A stretch of 64,000 nucleotides of DNA from Mesorhizobium tianshanense (GTDB taxonomy: Bacteria; Pseudomonadota; Alphaproteobacteria; Rhizobiales; Rhizobiaceae), in NCBI RefSeq assembly GCF_007830515.1, contig NZ_VLKT01000018.1:1-64000 (forward strand), given 5' to 3'. The notes under the pieces were generated by a model. It made no database searches, had not been told where the DNA came from, and saw nothing but the letters and a program-made list of their open reading frames with translations. Of the stretch, positions 44,713-55,239 are shown piece after piece. Position numbers and translations under genes: made by a program. How positions within the stretch are numbered: position 1 is the stretch's first letter; each line of letters begins with the position of its first letter.

Positions 44713-46113
44713 CTATCCGCCAGCGATTTCGGTGCCTTCGATGATCTGCTCGCCCTTCAGCCCGATCGGCAGGCTGTCGATATAGGCGTTGGGCTTCTTG
44801 CCGTCGTAGGGGACGCCGTCGATGAACTCCGCCGTCGGCGCACGGTAGCCGTCGCTATCCCAGGGAAAGTCGGCCTTGTCGGCCTTGCCCTCGTCGACCA
44901 GCATCTTGGCGGCCTTGAGATAGATGTCGGGCAGGTAGACGGATTTTGCGGTGTCTGCGTACCACTGGTCGTCCTTGCCTGCCGGGATCTGGCCCCAGCG
45001 CCGCATCTGGGTCAGATACCAGACGGCGTCGGAATAATAGGGATAGGTCGCGAAATGGCGGAAGAAGACGTTGAAGTCGGGAACGTCGCGCTTGTCGCCT
45101 TTTTCGTATTCGAACGTCCCGGTCATCGAATTCGCGATGACCGCCTCATCGGCGCCGACATATTCCGGCTTGGCGAGTATCTTCACCGCTTCGAGCCGGT
45201 TGGCATTGTTGTTCTCGTCCAGCCAGATCGCGGCGCGGATGAGCGCCTTGGTGATCGCAAGCGTGGTGTTTGGATATTCTTGCGTGAACTGCTTGGTCAT
45301 GCCGAACACTTTTTCCGGATTGTTCTTCCAGATTTCGTAGTCGGTGATGACCGGAACACCGATGCCCTTGAACACGGCAGCCTGGTTCCACGGCTCGCCA
45401 ACACTATAGCCGACGATGGTTCCGGCCTCGAGCGTGGCCGGCATCTGCGGCGGCGGGGTGACCGAAAGCAGCGCGTCCGCCTTGATCTGACCGGAGGTGT
45501 CGCCCGGCGAATAGTAGCCGGGATTGATGCCGCCCGAGGCCAGCCAGTAGCGCAGCTCGTAATTGTGCGTCGAAACCGGGAAGACCATACCCATGTTGAA
45601 CGGCTTACCTTCGGCCTTGAACTGATCGACGACGGGCTTCAGGGCGTCGGCCTTGATCGGATGGACGGGCTTGCCGTTCTCAACCGGAATGTTGGCCTTC
45701 ATCATCTCCCAGACCGCATTGGAAACGGTGATGCCGTTGCCATTCAGATCCATTGAGAACGGCGTCACCAGATCGGCCTTGGTGCCGTAGCCGATGGTCG
45801 CGGCAAGCGGCTGGCCAGCCAGCATATGGGCGCCGTCGAGCTGGCCGGTGATCACACCGTCAAGCAGCACCTTCCAGTTGGCTTGCGGCTCGAGCGTCAC
45901 GTAGAGCCCCTCGTCCTCGAAGTAGCCGAGCTCCTTGGCGACGGCGAGCGGCGCCATGTCCGTCAGCTTGATGAAGCCTAACTTCAGCTCATCCTTTTCG
46001 ACGGCAAGCATTTCAGCGCGGGCGGCCAGCGGCGACAGGTGCAGGCTGAGCGCGGCGACGCCGGCCACCAGCAGCAGCCTGCGCATGGGATTGAAGGCGA
46101 TCCGTTTCGTCAT
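44713..46113 (-). CDS. nrtA: Nitrate-binding protein of the ABC importer
   Basis: This 466-residue periplasmic binding protein has a signal peptide ([24 protein letters not shown]). It then shows the NrtA-type ligand domain [66 protein letters not shown] and HFATYPYY. The ATG at 46113 follows GGAGA. A structured leader with an intrinsic terminator and a sigma-54 promoter lies directly upstream (46175-46320), so the importer and the reductases downstream are likely controlled by nitrogen status and nitrate. It shares ancestry with NasS downstream of the nasT gene. Confidence 0.92.
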   Translation of the reverse strand: MTKRIAFNPMRRLLLVAGVAALSLHLSPLAARAEMLAVEKDELKLGFIKLTDMAPLAVAKELGYFEDEGLYVTLEPQANWKVLLDGVITGQLDGAHMLAGQPLAATIGYGTKADLVTPFSMDLNGNGITVSNAVWEMMKANIPVENGKPVHPIKADALKPVVDQFKAEGKPFNMGMVFPVSTHNYELRYWLASGGINPGYYSPGDTSGQIKADALLSVTPPPQMPATLEAGTIVGYSVGEPWNQAAVFKGIGVPVITDYEIWKNNPEKVFGMTKQFTQEYPNTTLAITKALIRAAIWLDENNNANRLEAVKILAKPEYVGADEAVIANSMTGTFEYEKGDKRDVPDFNVFFRHFATYPYYSDAVWYLTQMRRWGQIPAGKDDQWYADTAKSVYLPDIYLKAAKMLVDEGKADKADFPWDSDGYRAPTAEFIDGVPYDGKKPNAYIDSLPIGLKGEQIIEGTEIAGG

Positions 46114-46174
46114 CGTTATCTCCGGTTGGGCGCGGCTTGGGACCTGCGCCGTCGATTGCGTGTTCGACCAAAAC

Positions 46175-46241
46175 AAAAAAGCCGCCGGCCAGGTCGCCGC
46201 GTCCGTGCATACGGAATCGCGTATTGAACCTGAGCGGCAGC
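46175..46241 (-). terminator. Intrinsic terminator in the nrtA leader
   Basis: On the minus strand GCTGCCGCTCAGG (46241-46229) can pair with CCTGGCCGGCGGC (46193-46181), with one mismatch and two G-U pairs, followed by six T residues (46180-46175). The 5' arm shares bases with the second hexaloop hairpin at 46236-46247, so both cannot form fully. That is the arrangement expected for antitermination. Confidence 0.7.
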
Positions 46242-46270
46242 TTTGCCTGTGGCGCCCGCCATTGGACGCC
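46236..46270 (-). promoter_or_regulatory. Tandem hexaloop hairpins, ANTAR (NasT) target
   Basis: Minus-strand hairpin 1 is GGCGTCC-AATGGC-GGGCGCC (46270-46251), seven pairs with one G-U. Hairpin 2 is GGC-AAAGCT-GCC (46247-46236). Both six-base loops have A at position 1 and G at position 4, the rule known for RNA targets of ANTAR proteins. Hairpin 2 overlaps the 5' arm of the terminator. NasT, an ANTAR protein, is encoded at 47711. Confidence 0.75.
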
Positions 46271-46302
46271 GTATTCCATGGCCGGAAGGCCTGCGGATTA
46301 CT

Positions 46303-46320
46303 ATGCAGGAACCGTGCCAG
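46303..46320 (-). promoter_or_regulatory. Sigma-54 promoter of the nrt-nir-nas operon
   Basis: The minus strand reads TGGCACGGTTCCTGCA, with the GG and GC pairs 10 bases apart, as in -24/-12 promoters. Transcription would start near 46293, just before the first hexaloop hairpin. This implies RpoN and an activator such as NtrC. Confidence 0.75.
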
Positions 46321-46427
46321 TTTGACGGACCTGCAGATTCTGCAATGAAAACAATCGAGAGGGTGGACGTGAAGGCTGGAGCGCCGGATTGTCGATGCTC
46401 ACGCGGCAGTCACGTTCATTGTGCAGT

Positions 46428-46460
46428 CGCACAAAAATTGTGCAGTGCACGATGGTGCGC
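46428..46460. promoter_or_regulatory. Two NtrC-like palindromes upstream of the sigma-54 promoter
   Basis: CGCACAAAAATTGTGCA (46428-46444) is an inverted repeat with seven-base arms carrying one mismatch. GTGCACGATGGTGCGC (46445-46460) is a second, weaker one. Both follow the GCAC...GTGC pattern of NtrC sites and lie about 110-140 bases upstream of the promoter, a normal enhancer distance. They are immediately downstream of nasS. Confidence 0.55.
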
Positions 46461-46469
46461 AAGAAATGC

Positions 46470-47708
46470 TCAGCCTGTCGGCATGGCCCAGTCGCGGATG
46501 GCCAGATAGTCGTCGATCCTGTCCGGATCGAAGATGCGGCCGTCGAAAAAACCATCCGGACCAAGGACGAGGCTGGCGCCGGCCGAGCCGACCGGGGTGG
46601 CAGCGGTCAGAGCCCCCTCGACCTTGGCATTAGCTCCCGGCAGGGCGACGCCGAGCGGCTTCAGCGCTGCGCGATAGAGGTCGGGCCGGTAGGTATCGCG
46701 GGCGAGGGCCATGTGGGCAGAGCTGTGCTTGACCTGCCCCCAACGGACCATTTGCGTATAGAACCACAGCGCATGGCTCTTCCACGGAAAATTCGCCGCC
46801 TTGCCGAAAGGAAGAAAGAAGTCTTCGACGGCCAGTTCCGCGCCGCCGCCCAGCGCAAGGTGTCCGGTCAGGATCGGCATCTGCATTGCCGGCGAAAGGT
46901 CGAGGAAGGAGGGCTGCGCCATCATCGCGGCAAGTTCGCCACGGTTTGCCGGATCCTGGCACCAGCGCGCGGCGTGATGAAGCGCGCGCAGCAGGGCCGA
47001 AAGGGCGTCCGGGTGTTTCTCGGCCCAAACCTTGCGCACGCCGACGACTTTCTCGGGGCTGGTCTTCCAGATGGTGGCCTTGACCGTCGCGATATGGCCG
47101 GTGCCGACGACGACCGAGGCGCTGTTCCAGGGTTCGCCGACGCAGTAGCCGTCGATCCTGCCGGCGGCGAGTGCGTCGGCCATGAAGGGCGGCGGCACGA
47201 TGACGATTTCTATTTCGCGCGACGGATCGATGCCGCAGGCCGCGAGCCAGTAACGCAGTTCGTAATTGTGTCCCGAGTGCGGATGCACGACCGCAAAGCG
47301 CAGCGGATCACGACCGGCATGCGCGCGTTCATGGATCAGCGCGCCCAAGGCCCTGCCCGTTCGCGCCGGATCGAGGTCCGGCAAGGCACCGTGCGCGGCC
47401 ATGCCCGCCCAGAGCGCGTTCGAAACCGTTACGCAGTTGCCGCCCAGTCCAAGCGAGAACGGCACGATCGTGTCAGAGGCGAGCGGGGTTAGCCCCAGAT
47501 TGCAGGCGATCGGCATCGGTCCCAGCATATGCGCAAGGTCGAAATGCCCGATCGCGATACGGTCGCGGATGTTGGCCCAGGATGTTTCGCGGCTGAGCAT
47601 CAGGTCGATGCCTTCGCGCGCGGCAAAGCCGATCTCGCTCGCTGCGACAAGAACGGCGCTGTCGAAGAGCGGTATGAAACCCGCATTGATCTGGTGTTCG
47701 GCCGCCAT
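46470..47708 (-). CDS. nasS: NasS nitrate/nitrite sensor
   Basis: This 412-residue protein is NrtA-like but has no signal peptide, as expected for cytosolic NasS, which holds the antiterminator NasT until nitrate or nitrite binds. Seen: [74 protein letters not shown] and FPWKSHALWFYTQMVRWGQ. The ATG at 47708 follows GGAGAGAG and lies two bases past the nasT stop, so nasT and nasS form one unit. It ends just before the NtrC-like sites of the nrtA promoter. Confidence 0.9.
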   Translation of the reverse strand: MAAEHQINAGFIPLFDSAVLVAASEIGFAAREGIDLMLSRETSWANIRDRIAIGHFDLAHMLGPMPIACNLGLTPLASDTIVPFSLGLGGNCVTVSNALWAGMAAHGALPDLDPARTGRALGALIHERAHAGRDPLRFAVVHPHSGHNYELRYWLAACGIDPSREIEIVIVPPPFMADALAAGRIDGYCVGEPWNSASVVVGTGHIATVKATIWKTSPEKVVGVRKVWAEKHPDALSALLRALHHAARWCQDPANRGELAAMMAQPSFLDLSPAMQMPILTGHLALGGGAELAVEDFFLPFGKAANFPWKSHALWFYTQMVRWGQVKHSSAHMALARDTYRPDLYRAALKPLGVALPGANAKVEGALTAATPVGSAGASLVLGPDGFFDGRIFDPDRIDDYLAIRDWAMPTG

Positions 47709-47710
47709 GC

Positions 47711-48310
47711 TCAACTCTCTCCGGGATCCAGAAGGCCTGCCGCGGTCACCAGGCTCTGCGCGATTTCGCTAATCTTGCGGTTCTGGCTCATGGCGGTCTT
47801 GCGCAGAAGCGTATAGGCCGCGTCCTCCGACAGGCCGCGCGATCTCATCAAGATGCCCTTGGCGCGGTCGATGACCTTGCGGTTCTCCAATTCACTGCGG
47901 GCTTCTTCCAGTTCGCGCGCCATGCGCGAGAACGCGTTGAAGCGGCTGATCGCCATGTCGAGGATCGGTTTGACGCGCTCCTGGCGCAGCCCGTCGACGA
48001 CATAGGCGGAGACCCCCGCTTCCACCGCAGCTTCGATCGAAGCCTGATCCGACCGGTCGACGAACATGGCGATCGGCCGCTTCACCACGCGCGAAAGCTG
48101 GAACATGTTTTCAAGCATGTCGCGGTTGGGGTTTTCGAGATCGATGACGATCACGTCCGGTTCGATCTCGGCGATGCGCCGTGCAATGCCGGCAACGTCG
48201 TGAACGACCGTGACCTGCTCATGCCCGGCCTCCCGCAACCCAGCCTCGATGATCGAAGCGCGGATGTGGTTTTCATCGATCACCAGGACGGCGAGGGATT
48301 TTCGGGTCAT
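47711..48310 (-). CDS. nasT: NasT antitermination regulator with ANTAR domain
   Basis: This 199-residue protein has an N-terminal receiver-like domain (LAVLVIDENHIRASIIEAGL, VIVIDLENPNRDML). After a short coiled coil it has a C-terminal RNA-binding ANTAR domain at about residues 140-195 (DRAKGILMRSRGLSEDAAYTLLRK). It would bind the paired hairpins in the nrtA leader and let transcription pass the terminator when NasS releases it. The ATG at 48310 begins the conserved domain. The ribosome site is weak. Confidence 0.92.
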   Translation of the reverse strand: MTRKSLAVLVIDENHIRASIIEAGLREAGHEQVTVVHDVAGIARRIAEIEPDVIVIDLENPNRDMLENMFQLSRVVKRPIAMFVDRSDQASIEAAVEAGVSAYVVDGLRQERVKPILDMAISRFNAFSRMARELEEARSELENRKVIDRAKGILMRSRGLSEDAAYTLLRKTAMSQNRKISEIAQSLVTAAGLLDPGES

Positions 48311-48527
48311 GCCGCATTTTGCGCACGCCACGCGATTGTGCAATGCGGGACGACGACAATTGGCGCAGTCATCTCTTCGCATTGAGAGGGGGCCGCCATA
48401 CGTTCGCGGAGCCGACCCGTTAAGGTTCTTTAAATACCATTACTAGGGACTGACTTTGCTTTTGTATCCGCTGCGCTATCTTCCAGTTGCGAACTTTGTG
48501 TCGCTGGCTAGAAGATTGGAGGTTTCC

Positions 48528-48854
48528 ATGGATCGGCGATCATTTTTGACAGGAATGTTTGGCATTGCTGGGGCCGCAGCCCTTGCGAGCGCAGTTCGGC
48601 CTATCAACGCAGTGGCTGGTGTCCCAGGCGTCAGAGGCGGCATTCTCGATGAACTGGACGCGCTGGATACGGAAGCCTTCGAGAATGAAGATACTCAAGC
48701 AGAACTGCAACCGGTCCGCCATCGGCATTGGCACCGCAGGCGGCGGCGGAGGCGGCGCGTTTGGAGAAGGGTCTGTCGTCGTTACTGGCGAAATGGCCGT
48801 CTGCGCACCCGGTGCCGTCGCAGACGTGTCTGGGTCTGGTATTGGCATTATTAG
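48528..48854 (+). CDS. Small Tat-signal protein with an arginine/tryptophan-rich tail
   Basis: This 108-residue protein begins MDRRSFLTGMFGIAGAAALA, a twin-arginine signal with a cleavage region around residues 25-35. A short acidic stretch follows (LDELDALDTEAFENEDTQAE). The C-terminal 45 residues are extremely rich in Arg with Trp, Tyr and His, for example [13 protein letters not shown] know no function. The ATG at 48528 follows GGAGG. It could bind anionic polymers at the cell surface, but that is a guess. Confidence 0.65.
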   Translation: MDRRSFLTGMFGIAGAAALASAVRPINAVAGVPGVRGGILDELDALDTEAFENEDTQAELQPVRHRHWHRRRRRRRRVWRRVCRRYWRNGRLRTRCRRRRVWVWYWHY

Positions 48855-48959
48855 CAGTTAGCGTGCTGAAAACCTCGGTGGTTCAGGGGTTTTCGCTTCA
48901 GGTGACTGTCAGGAATCCGCGACATCGATCTGCGGCGGCGTACCGCAAGGTGCCGACTA

Positions 48960-49063
48960 GAGCGGGATGCATTCAAATTGAACCGGGCATCCCGCTCCAT
49001 TTATTTGTTTTAGCCGCATTTCCGCGACGCCAAGTGATTCCACTTTGGCTGCAAAATGCTCCA
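48960..49063. repeat. RIME-like two-module palindromic repeat (copy C)
   Basis: Module 1 pairs GAGCGGGATGC (from 48960) with GCATCCCGCTC (ending about 48998). Module 2 has GCATTT/AAATGC outer arms and CCAAGTG/CACTTTGG inner arms around ATTC. Module 2 is shared with the solo copy at 321-372. It lies between the Tat-protein gene and tRNA-Ala. Confidence 0.75.
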
Positions 49064-49163
49064 ATAGAGATGACGAAATTCATTTTCAGGAGGACCGACC
49101 GGTTTGTAAGGGCCCGCCAGTGATCGGCAGGCCTACAAGCGACTGATTTTCCTAGGAGAAAAC

Positions 49164-49239
<76 letters not shown>

Positions 49240-49411
49240 ACTTCCGGCAGTCGACCGGCGCCGTTGCCGGCGAAGAGATCCGGCGCGAGTTCTAGACCGT
49301 GCCGTTAGTGCAGCGGCTTCTAACCCCGCCTTCAGTCAATATCAAGCCTTCAACAACCGCTTTTTCTCAAGACGCCGCGAAATCCGGCAAGCGCTTGCGG
49401 CAGAGGCCAGA

Positions 49412-49801
49412 TCAGACTTCGTCGTCGTCGTCGCCAACGCCGATCATGTCGGCGACATCATCGTCTTCTTCCTCTTCGTCGGCGAGGAAAGTATCGTCGT
49501 CGTCGTCGCCGAGATCCACATCATCGTCGTCGTCGCCGAGATCGGGAAGATCGTCGGACTTGCTGTCATCGTCCGCCTCTTCGAGCGAGACGACCTCGAC
49601 GCCCTCTTCGTCCTCGGCGTCGACTTCCTTCTCGGCAACTTCCTCTTCCTCCTCAACGACGGCTGTCTTGCCTTCCTCGAAGTAAGAGCGAGGATAGGTC
49701 TTGCCGGTATAGGGCGAGACGATCGGATCCTTGTTCAGGTCGTAGAATTTCTGACCCGTTTCCGGGTCGATGCGTTTGGTGCCAAGTTCGGGTTTTGCCA
49801 C
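49412..49801 (-). CDS. FYDLN-acid (TIGR02300-type) protein
   Basis: This 129-residue protein has the alphaproteobacterial FYDLN-acid signature near the N-terminus: KPELGTKRIDPETGQKFYDLNK, then DPIVSPYTGKTYPRSYF. The tail is strongly acidic, with long aspartate and glutamate runs. Its function is unknown in the family. I chose the GTG at 49801, which opens the conserved AKPELGTKR and follows a GAGG site. An ATG-containing extension to 49840 is not conserved in my memory of the family. It is divergent from aroA and 172 bp from tRNA-Ala. Confidence 0.88.
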   Translation of the reverse strand: MAKPELGTKRIDPETGQKFYDLNKDPIVSPYTGKTYPRSYFEEGKTAVVEEEEEVAEKEVDAEDEEGVEVVSLEEADDDSKSDDLPDLGDDDDDVDLGDDDDDTFLADEEEEDDDVADMIGVGDDDDEV

Positions 49802-49932
49802 AGCAAGCCTCGTCGATAAAAGTTTGGTCCCCATAACCACAGTTTACGGCGCTGTCAAAGCCTAAAGCCAAGGTCATAAATCCCTGCGTTGAGGGCCTCT
49901 TGCAAGGGGATGACCATTTCGGTGCGCCGTGA

Positions 49933-52310
<2,378 letters not shown>

Positions 52311-52513
52311 GCCGGGTTTTGGTCCCGCTGCCGATTGCCGGCGGCGAAAAAGATACCCATATCGGGCACGAACCAGCCTGCCAGCATTCTTCATGCGCCG
52401 GAATTGCCGCTCAGGCGGCCAAGGGCTTTTGAGCCCGGAACGCCGGCAGGCCAACGCAACGCTAACCCACGGCGCCCGCCCCGCGACAGATGCGGGGCAT
52501 TCCAGGAGAAACT

Positions 52514-54211
52514 ATGTCAGTTGCAAATCCCACTCGCGATGATTTCGCGAGCCTGCTCGAAGAATCATTTTCCGCCGGCCATTCCGGCGAAGGCCAGGTC
52601 GTCAAGGGCATCATCACCGCCATTGAAAAGGACATGGCGATCATCGATGTCGGCCTCAAGGTCGAAGGCCGCGTGCCGCTGAAGGAATTCGGCGTCAAGG
52701 GCAAGGATACGACGCTCAAGGTCGGCGACACGGTCGAGGTCTATGTCGAGCGCATCGAGAACGCGCTTGGCGAAGCGATGCTTTCCCGTGAAAAGGCCCG
52801 CCGCGAAGAGAGCTGGGTCCGTCTCGAAGAGAAGTTCACCAAAGGCGAACGCGTCGAAGGCGTCATCTTCAACCAGGTCAAGGGCGGCTTCACCGTCGAC
52901 CTCGACGGCGCCGTGGCCTTCCTGCCGCGCAGCCAGGTCGACATCCGCCCGATCCGCGACGTCTCCCCGCTGATGCACAATCCGCAGCCCTTCGAGATCC
53001 TCAAGATGGATCGCCGTCGCGGCAACATCGTGGTGTCGCGCCGCACGGTGCTCGAGGAAAGCCGCGCCGAACAGCGTTCGGAAATTGTGCAGAACCTCGA
53101 AGAAGGCCAGGTGGTCGAAGGCGTCGTCAAGAACATCACCGACTATGGTGCGTTCGTCGACCTCGGCGGCATCGACGGCCTGCTGCATGTCACCGACATG
53201 GCATGGCGCCGCGTCAACCATCCGACCGAGATCCTCAACATCGGCCAGACGGTCAAGGTGCAGATCATCCGCATCAACCAGGAGACCCACCGCATCTCGC
53301 TCGGCATGAAGCAGCTCGAGAGCGATCCGTGGTCCGAGATCGGAACGAAATTCCCGATCGGCAAGAAGATCAAGGGCACCGTCACCAACATCACCGACTA
53401 CGGTGCGTTCGTCGAGCTGGAGCCGGGCATCGAGGGCCTCATCCACGTTTCGGAAATGTCGTGGACGAAGAAGAACGTGCATCCCGGCAAGATCCTGTCG
53501 ACGACGCAGGAAGTCGACGTGGTGGTGCTCGAGGTCGATCCGACCAAGCGCCGCATTTCGCTCGGCCTCAAGCAGACGCTCGAGAATCCGTGGCAGGCTT
53601 TCGCCAGCGACCATCCGGTCGGCAGCCAGGTCGAGGGCGAGGTCAAGAACAAGACCGAGTTCGGCCTGTTCATCGGCCTCGAAGGCGATGTCGACGGCAT
53701 GGTCCATCTTTCCGACCTCGACTGGACCCGTCCGGGCGAGCAGGTGATCGAGGAGTACAATCGCGGCGACATGGTCAAGGCGCAGGTGCTCGACGTCGAC
53801 ATCGACAAGGAGCGCATCTCGCTCGGCATCAAGCAGCTGGCCAAGGACACGGTCGGCGAGGCGGCAACTTCAGGCGAACTGCGCAAGAACGCGGTCGTCA
53901 CCTGCGAGGTCACCGGCGTCAAGGATGGCGGTCTGGAAGTGCGGCTGGTCGAGAGCGGTATCGAGACCTTCATCAAGCGCTCCGATCTCAGCCGTGACCG
54001 CGACGAGCAGCGCCCCGAGCGCTTCACGGTCGGCCAGAAGGTCGACGCCCGCGTCATCGCCTTCGACAAGAAGACCCGCAAGCTGCAGGTTTCGATCAAG
54101 GCGCTGGAAATCGCCGAGGAGAAGGAAGCGGTCGCCCAGTATGGCTCGACCGACTCCGGCGCTTCGCTGGGCGACATCCTGGGTGCCGCGCTGAAGAAGC
54201 AGGGCAGCTAA
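52514..54211 (+). CDS. rpsA: 30S ribosomal protein S1
   Basis: This 565-residue protein consists of six S1 RNA-binding repeats and mediates mRNA binding to the 30S subunit. Repeats are visible as the recurrent pattern [22 protein letters not shown] / [26 protein letters not shown], and [18 protein letters not shown]. The ATG at 52514 follows AGGAGA. The length is normal for alphaproteobacterial S1. It ends the aroA-cmk-rpsA block and is followed by a strong terminator. The 203 bp ahead of it probably holds its own promoter and leader. Confidence 0.97.
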   Translation: MSVANPTRDDFASLLEESFSAGHSGEGQVVKGIITAIEKDMAIIDVGLKVEGRVPLKEFGVKGKDTTLKVGDTVEVYVERIENALGEAMLSREKARREESWVRLEEKFTKGERVEGVIFNQVKGGFTVDLDGAVAFLPRSQVDIRPIRDVSPLMHNPQPFEILKMDRRRGNIVVSRRTVLEESRAEQRSEIVQNLEEGQVVEGVVKNITDYGAFVDLGGIDGLLHVTDMAWRRVNHPTEILNIGQTVKVQIIRINQETHRISLGMKQLESDPWSEIGTKFPIGKKIKGTVTNITDYGAFVELEPGIEGLIHVSEMSWTKKNVHPGKILSTTQEVDVVVLEVDPTKRRISLGLKQTLENPWQAFASDHPVGSQVEGEVKNKTEFGLFIGLEGDVDGMVHLSDLDWTRPGEQVIEEYNRGDMVKAQVLDVDIDKERISLGIKQLAKDTVGEAATSGELRKNAVVTCEVTGVKDGGLEVRLVESGIETFIKRSDLSRDRDEQRPERFTVGQKVDARVIAFDKKTRKLQVSIKALEIAEEKEAVAQYGSTDSGASLGDILGAALKKQGS

Positions 54212-54250
54212 ATCTGCAAACACCGCGCCTCACGCGCGGCCTGTAACAAA

Positions 54251-54282
54251 AACCCCGCCGGCGCGATCCGGCGGGGTTTCTG
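54251..54282. terminator. rpsA terminator
   Basis: CCCCGCCGG (54253-54261) pairs perfectly with CCGGCGGGG (54268-54276) across a six-base loop, with A-rich and T-rich flanks on the two sides. It can terminate both rpsA and the convergent SDR gene. Confidence 0.9.
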
Positions 54283-54350
54283 TTTGACCATGGCAAGCAT
54301 CGGACCCGAGAGTGGGAACTTAGGAAACCGCGCTCAGACAAAGAGTTAGA

Positions 54351-55058
54351 TCAGGCCTTGCCGTAGAGCGGCACCAGCGTGCCGCTCATCGCCAGATTGG
54401 CCGGCGAAGCGAGATAGGCAATCGCCTCCGCGGCCGCTTCGAGGCTGACCCATTTGCCGAAATCGGCGGCCGGCATGCCAGCCCGGTTAGCCGGCGTGTC
54501 GAGGGTCGAAGGCGCGACCGCATTGACCAGGATGCCCTTGCCCTTGAGCTCCTCCGCCATCGCCACCGTCATTGCCGCGACCGCCGCCTTGCTGGCGGCA
54601 TAGGCGACCATGCCGGAACCGCGCCGCAGGTCGAGCCCGGCGCGCGCCGTGACATTGACGATGCGACCAGCCGTGCCCGACGCCAGCATCGAGCGTATCG
54701 CCGCACGGCAGCACAGGAAGGTGGTACGGGCATTGGTGTCCATCATTTCGGCAAAAGACGCGGACTCGATCTTCTCCACCGGCGCGGCGGTGAAGCCGCC
54801 GGCCAGTTGGATGGACGCCCACAAATCCGGAACGCTGGCGTAGAACGCCTCGACCTTGGCGGAGTCGGCGAGGTCGACATTGTGCGCCAGCCTGACGCGC
54901 TCATCCGCCGGGAAGGGAAAATGCGCAGGCGCGGCGGCATGGGCATTGGGCACATGGCAGATCGCGCCCTCACCCAGCAGTTTGCCGACAACTGCGCCAC
55001 CGAGCGCTCCGGTGCCGCCGGTCACCACAATATGCCTGCCGTCCAGTGTATCCGCCAT
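54351..55058 (-). CDS. Short-chain dehydrogenase/reductase with altered catalytic serine site
   Basis: This 235-residue SDR has the nucleotide motif HIVVTGGTGALGGAVVGKLL and the Tyr/Lys pair in VAYAASKAAVAAM. The usual serine site reads IVNVTARAGLD, so the normal second Ser is Ala (Thr precedes it). It may have lower or changed activity. The substrate is unknown. The ATG at 55058 begins the conserved domain. It ends near the rpsA terminator and shares orientation with the decarboxylase gene upstream, but a 181 bp gap separates them. Confidence 0.8.
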   Translation of the reverse strand: MADTLDGRHIVVTGGTGALGGAVVGKLLGEGAICHVPNAHAAAPAHFPFPADERVRLAHNVDLADSAKVEAFYASVPDLWASIQLAGGFTAAPVEKIESASFAEMMDTNARTTFLCCRAAIRSMLASGTAGRIVNVTARAGLDLRRGSGMVAYAASKAAVAAMTVAMAEELKGKGILVNAVAPSTLDTPANRAGMPAADFGKWVSLEAAAEAIAYLASPANLAMSGTLVPLYGKA

Positions 55059-55239
55059 ATTCGACCGCTCCAGTGTTCTTATACTCTTATACCGCGCCGG
55101 TGGCGAAGGTCGCGCCTTTCGCCCGATCACTCAACTGAAATCTCGACATGACAGGGTCGCGTCTTTGCATCGCTCCAGGCCGTCGGCCAGCCAGGATCCT
55201 TGCCAACCTGAGGCAGGAAGCACGTTGCGCTGCCAAAAT

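Noticed and set aside
46428..46444. The palindrome before nrtA as another copy of the exo TTGC operator
   Set aside because: It has the GCAC...GTGC spacing of NtrC sites and lies at enhancer distance from a sigma-54 promoter, which explains it better.
49444..49656. Short-period trinucleotide repeats as a microsatellite
   Set aside because: They encode the acidic Asp/Glu tail of the FYDLN-acid protein and are explained by codon composition.
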